Shown here piece after piece: positions 50,175-59,360 of a stretch of 64,000 bases of DNA (its first letter is position 1; the number at the start of each line of letters is the position of its first letter). The position numbers were made by a program, and so were the translations under genes. The notes below the pieces were generated by a model. It was given only the letters and a program-made list of their open reading frames with translations, was not told the origin of the DNA and did not search any database. The stretch spans positions 91,780 through 155,779 of the forward strand of contig NZ_MRDL01000039.1 in the NCBI RefSeq assembly GCF_002008365.1. Direction: 5' to 3'. The DNA is from Rhizobium leguminosarum bv. viciae USDA 2370. GTDB taxonomy: Bacteria > Pseudomonadota > Alphaproteobacteria > Rhizobiales > Rhizobiaceae.

Positions 50175-50399
50175 CTGCTTATCCTCGTTCGCTTAGATAG
50201 TCCTGGTGAAGAGGATGACGCTGCGACCGTGGCAGGTCGAATATATCTGTTCCAAAATTGCTGGCGAAATTAGAAACCTGGTGCAGAGAGGGAAATGGGG
50301 GAAGCTTCCTACCCGTATCGATGGTATTGAGAATTCAGCGTCGCGATGGAAGTTCGAACCCGCCGAGATCCGATGATAGGCCGGAAATGTCAGTCCGAC

Positions 50400-51338
50400 A
50401 TGGGGAGGAGATCGGCGAAAGCCATGCTTTCGCTCTGCCTTCTGTTTTCCCAACTAGACACGGTAAGGGCCCAGCCGGAAGGAAGCGCTGGGGCGCCGGC
50501 CTGTCTCTATTCGGGGACTTCGGCGTCGGAATCGGGTGAGACGCTTTGCATCCGTAAGGACAGTTTCAATCGAGACCTTTGCGTCGCGATCGAGCATTTC
50601 GCCAGCGCCAATCAATTGCCGCCGGATTATTTCGCCCGTCTCATCTGGCGGGAAAGCACCTTTCGCCCCGATGCAGTCAGCTTCAAAGGAGCGCAGGGCA
50701 TTGCGCAGTTCATGCCCGGAACGGCGAAACTGCGCGGTCTTGAAGACAGCTACCAGGTGTTGGAAGCCCTGCGGAAATCGGCTCAATATCTCGACGAATT
50801 GCGCAATCGTTTCGGCAATCTCGGCCTTGCCGCCGCCGCCTATAATGCTGGCGAAAACGGACTTTCCTCTTACCTAACGTCAGGGAGATTACCTTACGAG
50901 ACACGCGGTTACGTCCTGGCAATCACCGCGCATACCATCGAGGAATGGAAGGATAATCCTCCGGAAGATGCGGCTGCCCCGCTCGACAAGGACAAGTCCT
51001 TCCTCGATGCTTGCGTGGCGCTTGCGGAGAGACGGACGTTGAAGGACACGCCCTGGCGTCAGGAGGGTGAATGGGCGCCCTGGGGCGTCCAACTTGCGGC
51101 GAATGCGAATGTCGCGGTAGTCAGGCGCATGTTTCTCGATGCAGTGCAGGATCTGCCCGCGCCCCTGAATGCGGAGCAGCCGCTGATCCTGCGCCAGCGC
51201 GATCGCAGCTTTGGTTTTCGCCCGCGTTATGCTGCCCGCATCGGCCGGCAGACACGCCTGGAAGCCAACGACCTCTGCAACCAGATCCGCAAACAGGGCG
51301 GCACCTGCCTTGTTTTCAGGAATAGCGGGCCTGGTTGA
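50400..51338 (+). CDS. lytic transglycosylase (SLT family)
   Basis: About 312 residues from ATG 50400, with a signal peptide (GRRSAKAMLSLCLLFSQLDT, cleavage near VRA). The SLT domain shows LIWRESTFRPDAVSFKGAQG with the catalytic Glu in WRES, then IAQFMPGTAKLRG and LAAAAYNAGENGLSSYL. It cleaves peptidoglycan glycan strands, leaving 1,6-anhydro-MurNAc. The C-terminal 150 residues hold a SPOR-like or unassigned extension with Cys residues. In-frame ATGs at 50346 and 50373 are alternative starts. Confidence 0.85.
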   Translation: MGRRSAKAMLSLCLLFSQLDTVRAQPEGSAGAPACLYSGTSASESGETLCIRKDSFNRDLCVAIEHFASANQLPPDYFARLIWRESTFRPDAVSFKGAQGIAQFMPGTAKLRGLEDSYQVLEALRKSAQYLDELRNRFGNLGLAAAAYNAGENGLSSYLTSGRLPYETRGYVLAITAHTIEEWKDNPPEDAAAPLDKDKSFLDACVALAERRTLKDTPWRQEGEWAPWGVQLAANANVAVVRRMFLDAVQDLPAPLNAEQPLILRQRDRSFGFRPRYAARIGRQTRLEANDLCNQIRKQGGTCLVFRNSGPG

Positions 51339-51418
51339 GCCGAATTGATCACGAAAAGTCTGCTTGCAGGATCAGCTAAGCGCAGCGTATTCGACACGGG
51401 AATGCAAAGGGAGGAGCG

Positions 51419-52375
51419 ATGATGCGGGTTTTGGTAATCGGGGCAACGGGCCATGTCGGAACCTATCTCGTTCCCCGTCTGGTGGAAGCCTGCCACGACG
51501 TCGTTACGATCAGCCGCGGCACGGCAAAGCCTTATACGGCAAACCACGCCTGGGCTGCCGTCGATCAGCGTCAGATGGATCGGACAGCCATGGAGCGGAC
51601 GGGTGATTTCGGCCCGGCCGTGCGTGGTGTGAAAGCCGATATCGTCATCGACATGATCTGCTTCTCGCTGGAAAGTGCCGAGCACCTGGTGACGGCGCTG
51701 TCGGGGCATGTCGGTCATTTCCTGCATACCGGCACGATCTGGACGCACGGCCAGCCGACAGCCGTGCCGACACTGGAAGAGGCGCCGAAATTTCCCTTCG
51801 GCGAGTACGGCACGCAGAAGGCGGCGATCGAAACCTATCTGCTGCAGCAGGCAAGGCTGCGCGGATTTCCGGCAACCATCATCCATCCCGGCCATATTGT
51901 TGGTCCCGGCTGGGCGCCGCTCAATCCGGCCGGCAATTTCAACCTGCAGGTCTTTTCGACCCTTGCCCGCGGAGAGGTCCTGGCGCTGCCCAATTTCGGC
52001 CTTGAGACCGTTCATCACGTCCATGCCGATGACGTGGCGGCGATGTTCATGGATGCGATCGCCAACTGGAATGCGTCGACGGGCGAAAGTTTCCACGCGG
52101 TTTCGGAGCAGGCATTGACCCTTCGCGGCTATGCCGAATCAATGTCTCACTGGTTCGGGCACGAGCCGAAGCTCAGCTTCGCGCCATTCGACGCCTGGGC
52201 CGAAGGTCAAACGGCTGAGGATGCGCAGGCGACCTGGGAGCATATTGCCCGCAGCCCGAATTGCTCGATCGCCAAAGCGAGGCGCCTGCTGGGTTACATC
52301 CCAAGATACACATCCCTGCAGGCGGTGCAGGAATCGGTCAGCTGGCTGGTCGGGCAGGGGCGGATCAAGACCTGA
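51419..52375 (+). CDS. NAD-dependent epimerase/dehydratase family protein
   Basis: A 318-residue extended SDR. The cofactor loop is VIGATGHVGTYLVPRLV (GxxGxxG) at residues 6-22. The usual catalytic Tyr-x-x-x-Lys appears as YGTQKAAIETYLL, and HHVHADDVAAMFMDAIANW is typical of the family. The substrate is unknown, probably a nucleotide sugar or related compound. GGGAGGAGCG directly precedes the double ATG. It converges with the glycerate kinase gene. Confidence 0.87.
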   Translation: MMRVLVIGATGHVGTYLVPRLVEACHDVVTISRGTAKPYTANHAWAAVDQRQMDRTAMERTGDFGPAVRGVKADIVIDMICFSLESAEHLVTALSGHVGHFLHTGTIWTHGQPTAVPTLEEAPKFPFGEYGTQKAAIETYLLQQARLRGFPATIIHPGHIVGPGWAPLNPAGNFNLQVFSTLARGEVLALPNFGLETVHHVHADDVAAMFMDAIANWNASTGESFHAVSEQALTLRGYAESMSHWFGHEPKLSFAPFDAWAEGQTAEDAQATWEHIARSPNCSIAKARRLLGYIPRYTSLQAVQESVSWLVGQGRIKT

Positions 52376-52395
52376 TCCGCCATCGCCGCCGGATC

Positions 52396-53661
52396 CTAAC
52401 GGATCAGAATAGCCCTGAAATCATTGACGTTGGTTCCGGTCGGGCCGGTTTCGAAGAGATCACTGGTGGTCGCAAAGCCCGAATAGCTGTCATTGCCGTC
52501 GAGCAGCCGGCGCGGATCGAGCCCGGCGGCGCGAAGGCGCCTTGCCGTGCCGCCATCGGCAAAAGCGCCGGCATTGTCCTCCGAGCCGTCGATCCCGTCC
52601 GTGTCGGCGGCGAGGATATGAATGCCCTCCTGCCCGTCGATCGCAAGCGCTATGGCGAGCGCGAATTCGCCATTGCGTCCGCCCTTGCCGCCCTTGGCTC
52701 TCAGCGTCACCGTCGTCTCGCCGCCGGAAAGGATGACGACCGGCTTGGAAAACGGCCTGTTGCGGCCCGATACCTCGCGGGCAATCGCCGCATGCACCAG
52801 CGCCACGTCGCGCGATTCCCCCTCGATCGCATCCGAAAGGATCGCCGGCTCGATCCCCTGCGACTTCGCCAGTGCGGCTGCCGCATCCAGCGAAACGCCG
52901 GCGGAGGCGATGATGTGATGCGCGTGCCGTAGGAAGACCGGATCGTCGGGCCGCGGTGCATCGGCCTTCGGAGAGTTCAGATGGTCGAATGCGGCCTGCG
53001 GCAGCTGCAATCCGTATTGCCTGATGATCTCGAGCGCATCGTGCCGTGTCGAACCATCAGGGACCGTCGGCCCGGAGGCGACATGGGCCGGGTTGTCGCC
53101 GGGAATATCGGAGACGATCAGACTGACGACCCTCGCTTTGGTCGCTGCTGCAAGTCTTCCGCCCTTGATGGTGGAGAGATGCTTGCGCACGACATTCATT
53201 GCCGAAATCGGTGCGCCCGAGGCAAGCAGCATTTCGTTGAGCGCAATCTCATCTTCAAGGGTCAGCCCGTCCGGCGGGGCGGGCAGCAGCGCCGAGCCAC
53301 CGCCGCAGATCAGCGCGATCACCAGATCGTCTTCCGTCAGCCCGTTCACCGTCTCCATCAGCCGCTTTGCGGCGGTAAGGCCAGCCGCATCCGGCACCGG
53401 ATGGGCGGCCTCGAAGATCTCGATGCCGCGTGTCTCGCAGCCATAGCCGTAGCGGGTGACCACCAGACCCTCGAGCGCTCCGTCCCAGACGCTTTCGAGC
53501 GCCCGCGCCATCTGCGCCGCGCCCTTGCCGGCGCCGATCACCACGGTCCTTCCCTTCGGCCTATCAGGCAGGTTCGCCTTGATGCCAGTCAGCGGATCGG
53601 CGGCGCGAACCGCCGCGTCGAACAGGCTTTTCAGAAAATCGCGGGGAGCTGATATCGTCAT
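52396..53661 (-). CDS. glycerate 2-kinase (MOFRL family)
   Basis: A 421-residue protein of the GckA/TtuD type. The N-terminal DUF4147 domain (about 1-240) includes GKGAAQMARALESVWDGALE and ICGGGSALLPAPPDGLTLED. The C-terminal MOFRL domain includes PVVILSGGETTVTLRAKGGK, GGRNGEFALA and LAADTDGIDGSEDNAGAFAD. It phosphorylates glycerate for the serine/glyoxylate or tartrate pathways; older annotations call it hydroxypyruvate reductase. Monocistronic. Confidence 0.9.
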   Translation of the reverse strand: MTISAPRDFLKSLFDAAVRAADPLTGIKANLPDRPKGRTVVIGAGKGAAQMARALESVWDGALEGLVVTRYGYGCETRGIEIFEAAHPVPDAAGLTAAKRLMETVNGLTEDDLVIALICGGGSALLPAPPDGLTLEDEIALNEMLLASGAPISAMNVVRKHLSTIKGGRLAAATKARVVSLIVSDIPGDNPAHVASGPTVPDGSTRHDALEIIRQYGLQLPQAAFDHLNSPKADAPRPDDPVFLRHAHHIIASAGVSLDAAAALAKSQGIEPAILSDAIEGESRDVALVHAAIAREVSGRNRPFSKPVVILSGGETTVTLRAKGGKGGRNGEFALAIALAIDGQEGIHILAADTDGIDGSEDNAGAFADGGTARRLRAAGLDPRRLLDGNDSYSGFATTSDLFETGPTGTNVNDFRAILIR

Positions 53662-53821
53662 CGGTGGTCTCTGCTGCCTCGGTGTCGATGTGGGATTGTC
53701 CGTTATTCTCGGCCTGCAGGATCAGCAGGGTGCGCTGGCCGCACCATAGCCTACGGCATAATTCCTCAAATCGGAATCGATCGAAGGATAAAATTATGCA
53801 GCAATTCAAAGTGCTACAGCG

Positions 53822-55219
53822 TCAGTCGGCGAGGGCCGCCAGGATCCGGACCCAGGATCGTATGCCTTTATGAAAACTGGAGAGATCGTATTTTTCGTTC
53901 GGGCTGTGGACGCGGTTGTCGAAGCGGGCGAAGCCGACCAGGAGGGCATCGCATCCGAGCCGGCGTTTGAAGTCGCCGACGATGGGGATCGAGCCTCCGG
54001 TGCCGGCAAGGGCAGCTTCGCATTGCCATTCCGTCGAAAGCGCCTGAAGCGTCCTGGTGAGAAACGGACTGTCGATCGGCATGACGGTTGCCGGCGAAAA
54101 CCCGTAATCCCTGAAGCTGACCGAACAATCCCTAGGGATACGTGCGCGCACGTGCCGCTGGAAGGCATCACGGATCGTCTGAGGATCTTGACCTTCAACC
54201 AGGCGAAACGAAATCTTGGCGCTTGCCTTCGCCGGAATGACGGTCTTGAAGCCTTCGCCTGTATAGCCGCCACTCATGCCGTTGATTTCGCAACTCGGCC
54301 GCGCCCAGATCTGTTCGAGGACGGAACGGCCTGCCTCGCCGGCCGGATCTCTCAGGCCGATATCGCCGAGAAAGGCCTCCTCGTCGAAGGGCAGTCTTTT
54401 CCACAGCGCCTTGATGGCGTCGGGGAGCTCTTTCACGCCATCATAAAAACCCTCGACCGCGACGCCGCCATCGGCTCGCCGTAGGCTCGAAACCACGTCT
54501 GACAGCACCTGAAGCGGATTGCGCGCGGCATTGCCGAACATGCCGGAATGCAGGTCTAGATCGGCGCAGGTGACCTCGATTTCCGTGGTGTAGATACCGC
54601 GCAGCATCGTCGTGACGGCAGGCGTTTCGCGATCCCACATATCCGTGTCGCAGACGAAAACCGCATCGGCCTTCAACTCGTCTGCCGTGGCATCCAGAAA
54701 GGGTGCGAGGCTCGGGCTGCCGGCCTCTTCCTCGCCTTCGAACAGCATGCTCACCTGCACGGGCAGTTTTCCGGTGACGCTCTTCCATGCACGGCAGGCT
54801 TCGACGAAGGTCATCAGCTGTCCCTTGTCGTCGGATGCGCCGCGCGCCACGATCGCGGTATCGCCGTTCGGCAAGGCTTCCATGCGGGGCTCGAACGGAT
54901 CGCTCGTCCACAGCGCCAGCGGATCGACCGGCTGGACATCGTAATGGCCGTAAAATAGCAGATGCGGTCCGGACGCCGCCTTTTCATGGGCGACGACCAT
55001 CGGATGCCCGGTCGTTTTACGCACCGATGCTTCGAAGCCGATCGCAGCCAGATCCCGGCTCAGCCATTCGGCAGCAGTGCGGCAGTGATCGCGATAGGCC
55101 GGGTCGGTCGAGACGCTCGGAATGCGGATCAGCTCGAAAAGCCGCGCCAGGCTACCATCGAGGCTTTGGTCCACATGGGCAAGAACGGCATCGATATCTT
55201 GATCCATGGCACTAGTCAT
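53822..55219 (-). CDS. M20-family metallopeptidase (dipeptidase)
   Basis: A 465-residue zinc hydrolase. The metal ligands are in LLFYGHYDVQPVDP, ASDDKGQLMTFVEA and MLFEGEEEAGSPSLAPFL, with the catalytic Glu in EGEEE. A dimerisation/lid domain lies at about 195-350. The start at 55219 follows CTGAGGAGAGACG. It lies 17 bases after an ABC importer ATPase gene in the same direction, so it probably hydrolyses the imported compound or a peptide or acyl-amino-acid derived from it. Confidence 0.9.
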   Translation of the reverse strand: MTSAMDQDIDAVLAHVDQSLDGSLARLFELIRIPSVSTDPAYRDHCRTAAEWLSRDLAAIGFEASVRKTTGHPMVVAHEKAASGPHLLFYGHYDVQPVDPLALWTSDPFEPRMEALPNGDTAIVARGASDDKGQLMTFVEACRAWKSVTGKLPVQVSMLFEGEEEAGSPSLAPFLDATADELKADAVFVCDTDMWDRETPAVTTMLRGIYTTEIEVTCADLDLHSGMFGNAARNPLQVLSDVVSSLRRADGGVAVEGFYDGVKELPDAIKALWKRLPFDEEAFLGDIGLRDPAGEAGRSVLEQIWARPSCEINGMSGGYTGEGFKTVIPAKASAKISFRLVEGQDPQTIRDAFQRHVRARIPRDCSVSFRDYGFSPATVMPIDSPFLTRTLQALSTEWQCEAALAGTGGSIPIVGDFKRRLGCDALLVGFARFDNRVHSPNEKYDLSSFHKGIRSWVRILAALAD

Positions 55220-55236
55220 CGTCTCTCCTCAGCGTT

Positions 55237-56295
55237 TCAATCTTCCGGATCGAGAATGCAGCATTGCTCGGCGAGCGGTATCAGCACGGCGGACGACCCC
55301 GTTTCCAGCGGGTCGGACAAAGCCCCATTGGCGGTGATCTCTCCCGCTGATGTCGTGCATTTGTACTGATAGGCCCGGCCAAGATAGGTGCGCGTGCCGA
55401 GCACGGCCGCGATGCCACCACCGTCACGGCTGACGGCAAGACCGTCTGCGCGGCAGGCCAGCACGAAGTCGTCCTTGATCGGTCCGAACGTTTCCTGTGA
55501 CAGCTGCAGCCGCGCTCCGCCGGTCGTCTCGGCCATCACAAGCGCGCCGTTGCGCGCGGTCACCTTCATGCGGATCAGGTTCTCGAATCCGACGAAGCGG
55601 GCGACGAAAGCGTTGGCCGGCTGGCGATACAGCACCTCCGGCGCGTCGAGCTGCATGATGCGCCCGGCATTCATGATCGCCACCCTGTCGGAGATCGAGA
55701 ATGCCTCCTCCTGGTCGTGGGTGACGTAAAGCGATGTCGTGCCGTTGGCGCGCTGGAGCTGCCTGATCTCGACGCGCATGTCGATCCTGAGCTTTGCATC
55801 CAGATTGGAAAGCGGCTCGTCGAACATCAGAAGCGGCGGCTCGATGACCAGTGCCCGGGCGAGAGCCACGCGCTGTTTCTGGCCGCCTGACAGGGCCGAC
55901 GGCAGCCGGTCGGCGAAGGCCGAAAGGCCGACGCGGTCCAGCATGGCCATCGTTCTTTTCGCCCGTTCCGGCTGGGGAATACGACGCTGCCTCAGGCCGA
56001 AGGCAACATTGTCCTGGACGCTCAGATGAGGAAAAAGCGCGTAGTTCTGAAAGACCAGGCCGATGTCGCGCGCATATGCGGGTAGGCCGGTGAGGTCGCG
56101 CTCGCCGAGCTTGATGCTGCCGCTGCTCGGCTGCAGAAAACCGGCGACGAGGCGCAATGTCGTCGTCTTTCCGCAGCCGCTGGAGCCGAGCAGGGACACC
56201 AGCTCCCCGGCCATGACTGAGATCGACAGGTCCTTAAGCACCTGGGTACTGCCGTAATGGGCGGAGATGGAATCGATGGTGAGGGATACGGTCAA
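55237..56295 (-). CDS. ABC transporter ATPase, spermidine/putrescine (PotA) type
   Basis: A 352-residue ATPase. Walker A is LLGSSGCGKTTTLRLVAG near residue 36, Q-loop as LVFQNYALFPHLSV, signature LSGGQKQRVALARALV, Walker B LLMFDEPLSNLDAKL, and the switch His in YVTHDQEEA. A TOBE domain follows from about 275. The first codon is TTG at 56295, seven bases after the permease stop. It powers the import system formed with the two permeases and the binding protein upstream. Confidence 0.93.
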   Translation of the reverse strand: MTVSLTIDSISAHYGSTQVLKDLSISVMAGELVSLLGSSGCGKTTTLRLVAGFLQPSSGSIKLGERDLTGLPAYARDIGLVFQNYALFPHLSVQDNVAFGLRQRRIPQPERAKRTMAMLDRVGLSAFADRLPSALSGGQKQRVALARALVIEPPLLMFDEPLSNLDAKLRIDMRVEIRQLQRANGTTSLYVTHDQEEAFSISDRVAIMNAGRIMQLDAPEVLYRQPANAFVARFVGFENLIRMKVTARNGALVMAETTGGARLQLSQETFGPIKDDFVLACRADGLAVSRDGGGIAAVLGTRTYLGRAYQYKCTTSAGEITANGALSDPLETGSSAVLIPLAEQCCILDPED

Positions 56296-56302
56296 GAGCG
56301 TT

Positions 56303-57094
56303 CTACTTTGTCAGGAAGGTAAGGCCGAGCGTGGCCTCGACGACGGCCATGACGCCGACTGTCACGAACATCAGCAACACCGATACCGATGCGATCGTCG
56401 GGTCGAAGAACTGTTCCATATGCGCAAGGATCTGGATCGGCAGCGTCGAGATGCCCGGCCCGGTCAGGAAGACCGAAACCGACACGTCGTTGATCGAGGT
56501 GATGAAGGCGAGGATGAAGGCGGCAATGACCCCGGCCCGAATATTCGGCAGGACCACGGTCAGGAAGGTTTTCAGCGGCGGGCAACCCAGGCTGATCGCC
56601 GCCTCCTCGACGGAAAAATCGAAGGCCGCCAGGCTGGCGCCGACGACGCGCACCGAATAGGGCAGGATCAGCAACGCATGGCCGACCAGCAGGCTGATGA
56701 AGATCGGAAGCCCGAGGCCAATTGTGACCGATTTCATCAGCGAAAATCCGAAGACGATCTCCGGCACCAGGATCGGCAGGACGAAAATGGTGGAAAGCCA
56801 GCGCGGCAATTCCACCCGGTAGCGGTTGATCGCATAGGCCGCCGGGACACCGATCAGCAGGGACAGCGCCGTACCGAAAAAGGCGACCTGCAGGCTGGTC
56901 AGCGCGGTCGTGCGGAAGGCCTCGATCTCGAAGATATTGACGAACCAGCGCAATGTCAGGCCCTGCGGCGGGAAGGTCAGATAGGTCGTGTCGCTGAAGG
57001 CCGCACCCACGATGATGACCAGCGGTGCGAGCAGGAAGAAGAAAACGCAGGCCGCAAAGGCGGCGAGGATCGGGTGAACGCGCCTGTCCATCAT
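56303..57094 (-). CDS. ABC transporter permease (PotC type)
   Basis: A 263-residue membrane protein with six hydrophobic segments. The EAA cytoplasmic loop is EEAAISLGCPPLKTFLTVVL (consensus EAA---G---------I-LP). Its start overlaps the stop of the other permease by four bases (ATGA), so translation is coupled. It forms half of the membrane channel of the importer. Confidence 0.92.
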   Translation of the reverse strand: MMDRRVHPILAAFAACVFFFLLAPLVIIVGAAFSDTTYLTFPPQGLTLRWFVNIFEIEAFRTTALTSLQVAFFGTALSLLIGVPAAYAINRYRVELPRWLSTIFVLPILVPEIVFGFSLMKSVTIGLGLPIFISLLVGHALLILPYSVRVVGASLAAFDFSVEEAAISLGCPPLKTFLTVVLPNIRAGVIAAFILAFITSINDVSVSVFLTGPGISTLPIQILAHMEQFFDPTIASVSVLLMFVTVGVMAVVEATLGLTFLTK

Positions 57095-57915
57095 ACCGCC
57101 ATCGGATTGAGCCGGCGTGCGATGCGGCTCATGATGAGGACGACGCCGAGCGTCAGCACCACCATGATGGCGGCGATCGTCGATGCGCCCACCCAATCGA
57201 AGGTCACCATGGCGCGCTGGTAGAGGAAGGTCCCCATCATCATCTGCTTTTCTCCGCCGAGCAGTTGCGGTGTCGCATAGGAGGTGAAGCTGCCGGTGAA
57301 GACCAGGACCGCGCCGACGATGAGGCCGGGTGTCGCGAGCGGCAGGATCACCTGAAAGAATGTCATCAGTGGTCTCGCGCCGAGCGAGGCGGAGGCGTCG
57401 ATCAGATCGCGCGGGATGCCTTCAAGCACCCCGACCAGCGTCAGGATCATCAGGGGAACGAAGAGATAGACCATGGCGACGATGACCGAGCCTTCGGTAT
57501 AGAGCATCGAAAGCGGCTCCCCGATAATGCCGGTCGAGATCAGCATGGCATTCAGGATGCCATTCTTCCCGAGAATGATCAGCCATGCGAAGGATCGGAC
57601 GACGACACCCGTCAGCAGCGGAAAAACCGCTGCGATGATCATGATGCTCTTTGCGCGACCGGGCATTTGCGCGATCACATAGGCGGTGATGAAGCCCACA
57701 GTGAGCGAAATCGCCGTCGTGACCAGGGCGACCTCCAGCGTCCGATAAAGAACCGCCCGGCGAAAACCGCTGCTGAAGAATGTCACATAGGGCGCAAACA
57801 CGCCCTTCGGCTCCGCGAACGTTGCCGCGATGGTGATGGCGACGGGAACGATGAGAAGCACAACGACGGCAATCGTCGCCGGCATCGTCAATCCCCACCT
57901 GGCAAAATGCTTCAT
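57091..57915 (-). CDS. ABC transporter permease (PotB type)
   Basis: A 274-residue membrane protein with six segments; the first begins directly at the chosen start (MKHFARWGLTMPATIAVVVL). The EAA loop is IDASASLGARPLMTFFQVIL. The frame remains open upstream, but those residues are polar and unconserved. It lies 133 bases after the binding-protein gene, so the binding protein may be made in larger amounts before a partial stop or processing site. Confidence 0.92.
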   Translation of the reverse strand: MKHFARWGLTMPATIAVVVLLIVPVAITIAATFAEPKGVFAPYVTFFSSGFRRAVLYRTLEVALVTTAISLTVGFITAYVIAQMPGRAKSIMIIAAVFPLLTGVVVRSFAWLIILGKNGILNAMLISTGIIGEPLSMLYTEGSVIVAMVYLFVPLMILTLVGVLEGIPRDLIDASASLGARPLMTFFQVILPLATPGLIVGAVLVFTGSFTSYATPQLLGGEKQMMMGTFLYQRAMVTFDWVGASTIAAIMVVLTLGVVLIMSRIARRLNPMAV

Positions 57916-58048
57916 CTTAAAACTCGTGGCATGTCCTGATATCACGAGCGCCGCATTTCGGATTCGGACGTGCGGCGCTTCCATGTCTGGCCTAGGTCTG
58001 GCCCAGGTCAGGCAATAAACCGGCCTCAGGCCGAGAATATCGCGCAGC

Positions 58049-59089
58049 TTACTGACCGAAGACTTCGTTCCACCGGTCGATCCAGTCGGCCTTGGCAGCA
58101 TTCATCTTGGCATAGTCGATGCGGGTAAGGCCTGCCACCATATCCGGGCCATAGGTCCAGATCTTCGCCTGGTCCGGCGTCAGGCTGACCTTTGTCGAGA
58201 TCGGCGCGTCGACGCCTTGTTCGGCTTCAGCCTGCTGGACTTCTTTGGACAGGATGAAGTTGATGAACTGATGGGCGAGTTCGACATTTTCGGAACCCTT
58301 CGGGATGTTCACGGTGTTCAGCGTCGCGATGTCGCCGTCCTTGAGCTTGGCCCATGTCATCGTCGGAACGGCCGCCTGCATCGATGCCAGGGTAAAGTCC
58401 TGGGCCAGCGCAACGCGAACTTCGCCTGTTGATATCAGGTTCACCAGCTCCGAGCCGGTGTTGTAGTTCTTGACGACATTGGGCTTGAGTGCCTCGATTT
58501 CCGCAAAGGCCTTGTCGGCGTCTTCATAGGCATCCGCACCGCCATGCTTGCCGGCTTCCAGCACGACCAGCGGGCCGGCCGTAGTGGTGATTCCGGGCAA
58601 GGAGACGGAGCTTTTCAGATCTTCGCGCCACAGGTCGCCCCAGGCGGTGATCGGTGGGTTGACCTTGGCGGAGTCATAGACAATGCCGACGCGTCCGATC
58701 GTGTAGGCAGGCCCGTATTTGCCCTGAGGCGCCTTGCCCAGCTCGTAGATATCAGCGAGGTTGGGGATCTTCGACGCATCGATTTCCTGGAACAATCCCT
58801 GTTCGATGCCGAGCTGCGAGAAGCTGTCTGTGAGATAGATGACATCGACGCCCTTGCCGTCGCGCAGTTTCAGCTTGTTGAGCCGGTCGGCATTGTTACC
58901 TGTCTCGAACACGATCTCGCAGCCGCAGATCTTCTTGAAGGGCGTGATGATGTTCGCATTCATCTTCTCGCCATTATAGCCCCACCAGGAGATGGTCAGA
59001 GTCTTCGATTGCGCATGTGCCGCAACGGTGCTGCCGACGGCGGCAAGCAGCGCTAGAGACAGGATTCGGGCAAAACGTCTGGCCTTCAT
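58049..59089 (-). CDS. ABC transporter periplasmic binding protein (PotD type)
   Basis: A 346-residue protein with a signal peptide (MKARRFARILSLALLAAVGS, cleavage after AHA, about residue 26). It has the PotD/PotF fold: LTISWWGYNGEKMNANIITP, KGVDVIYLTDSFSQLGIEQG and YTIGRVGIVYDS. The acidic residues that bind polyamines in PotD are not clearly conserved, so another amine, opine or nucleobase-like compound is possible. It leads the operon and is divergent from an adenine-deaminase-like gene. Confidence 0.92.
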   Translation of the reverse strand: MKARRFARILSLALLAAVGSTVAAHAQSKTLTISWWGYNGEKMNANIITPFKKICGCEIVFETGNNADRLNKLKLRDGKGVDVIYLTDSFSQLGIEQGLFQEIDASKIPNLADIYELGKAPQGKYGPAYTIGRVGIVYDSAKVNPPITAWGDLWREDLKSSVSLPGITTTAGPLVVLEAGKHGGADAYEDADKAFAEIEALKPNVVKNYNTGSELVNLISTGEVRVALAQDFTLASMQAAVPTMTWAKLKDGDIATLNTVNIPKGSENVELAHQFINFILSKEVQQAEAEQGVDAPISTKVSLTPDQAKIWTYGPDMVAGLTRIDYAKMNAAKADWIDRWNEVFGQ

Positions 59090-59180
59090 GAGCAATGTCC
59101 TTCTGTGAAAAACGGATTTGATAATCGGGATCAACCCCCTGGATTTGAGGGATACTATTTTTTGATCGGTCAGGTCGCAA

Positions 59181-59195
59181 GCTCAATAATTGAGC
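59181..59195. promoter_or_regulatory. perfect palindrome between the ABC operon and the deaminase gene
   Basis: GCTCAATAATTGAGC is a perfect 7+1+7 dyad in the 271-bp divergent region, 92 bases before the binding-protein start and 166 before the deaminase start. It is a candidate operator for a shared regulator, which is not encoded beside it. Confidence 0.45.
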
Positions 59196-59360
59196 AAATA
59201 CGCTCTTATGCGGGGAATTTTCCCAGACCGATCCCGTCAGTAACTCCCGGTTGCCGACGCCTTGTCGCCGCTCACAAAACGTGTGGTTCGTCAGCGCTTT
59301 ACACATCCGGGTGTGGTCTTTACGGTCCGGCGGTTCCAGCTTCTCACGGGCATTTCATTC

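Noticed and set aside
56267..57223. A 318-codon plus-strand frame opposite the ABC permease
   Set aside because: Asp/Arg/Gln-rich shadow of a membrane protein gene; no motif.
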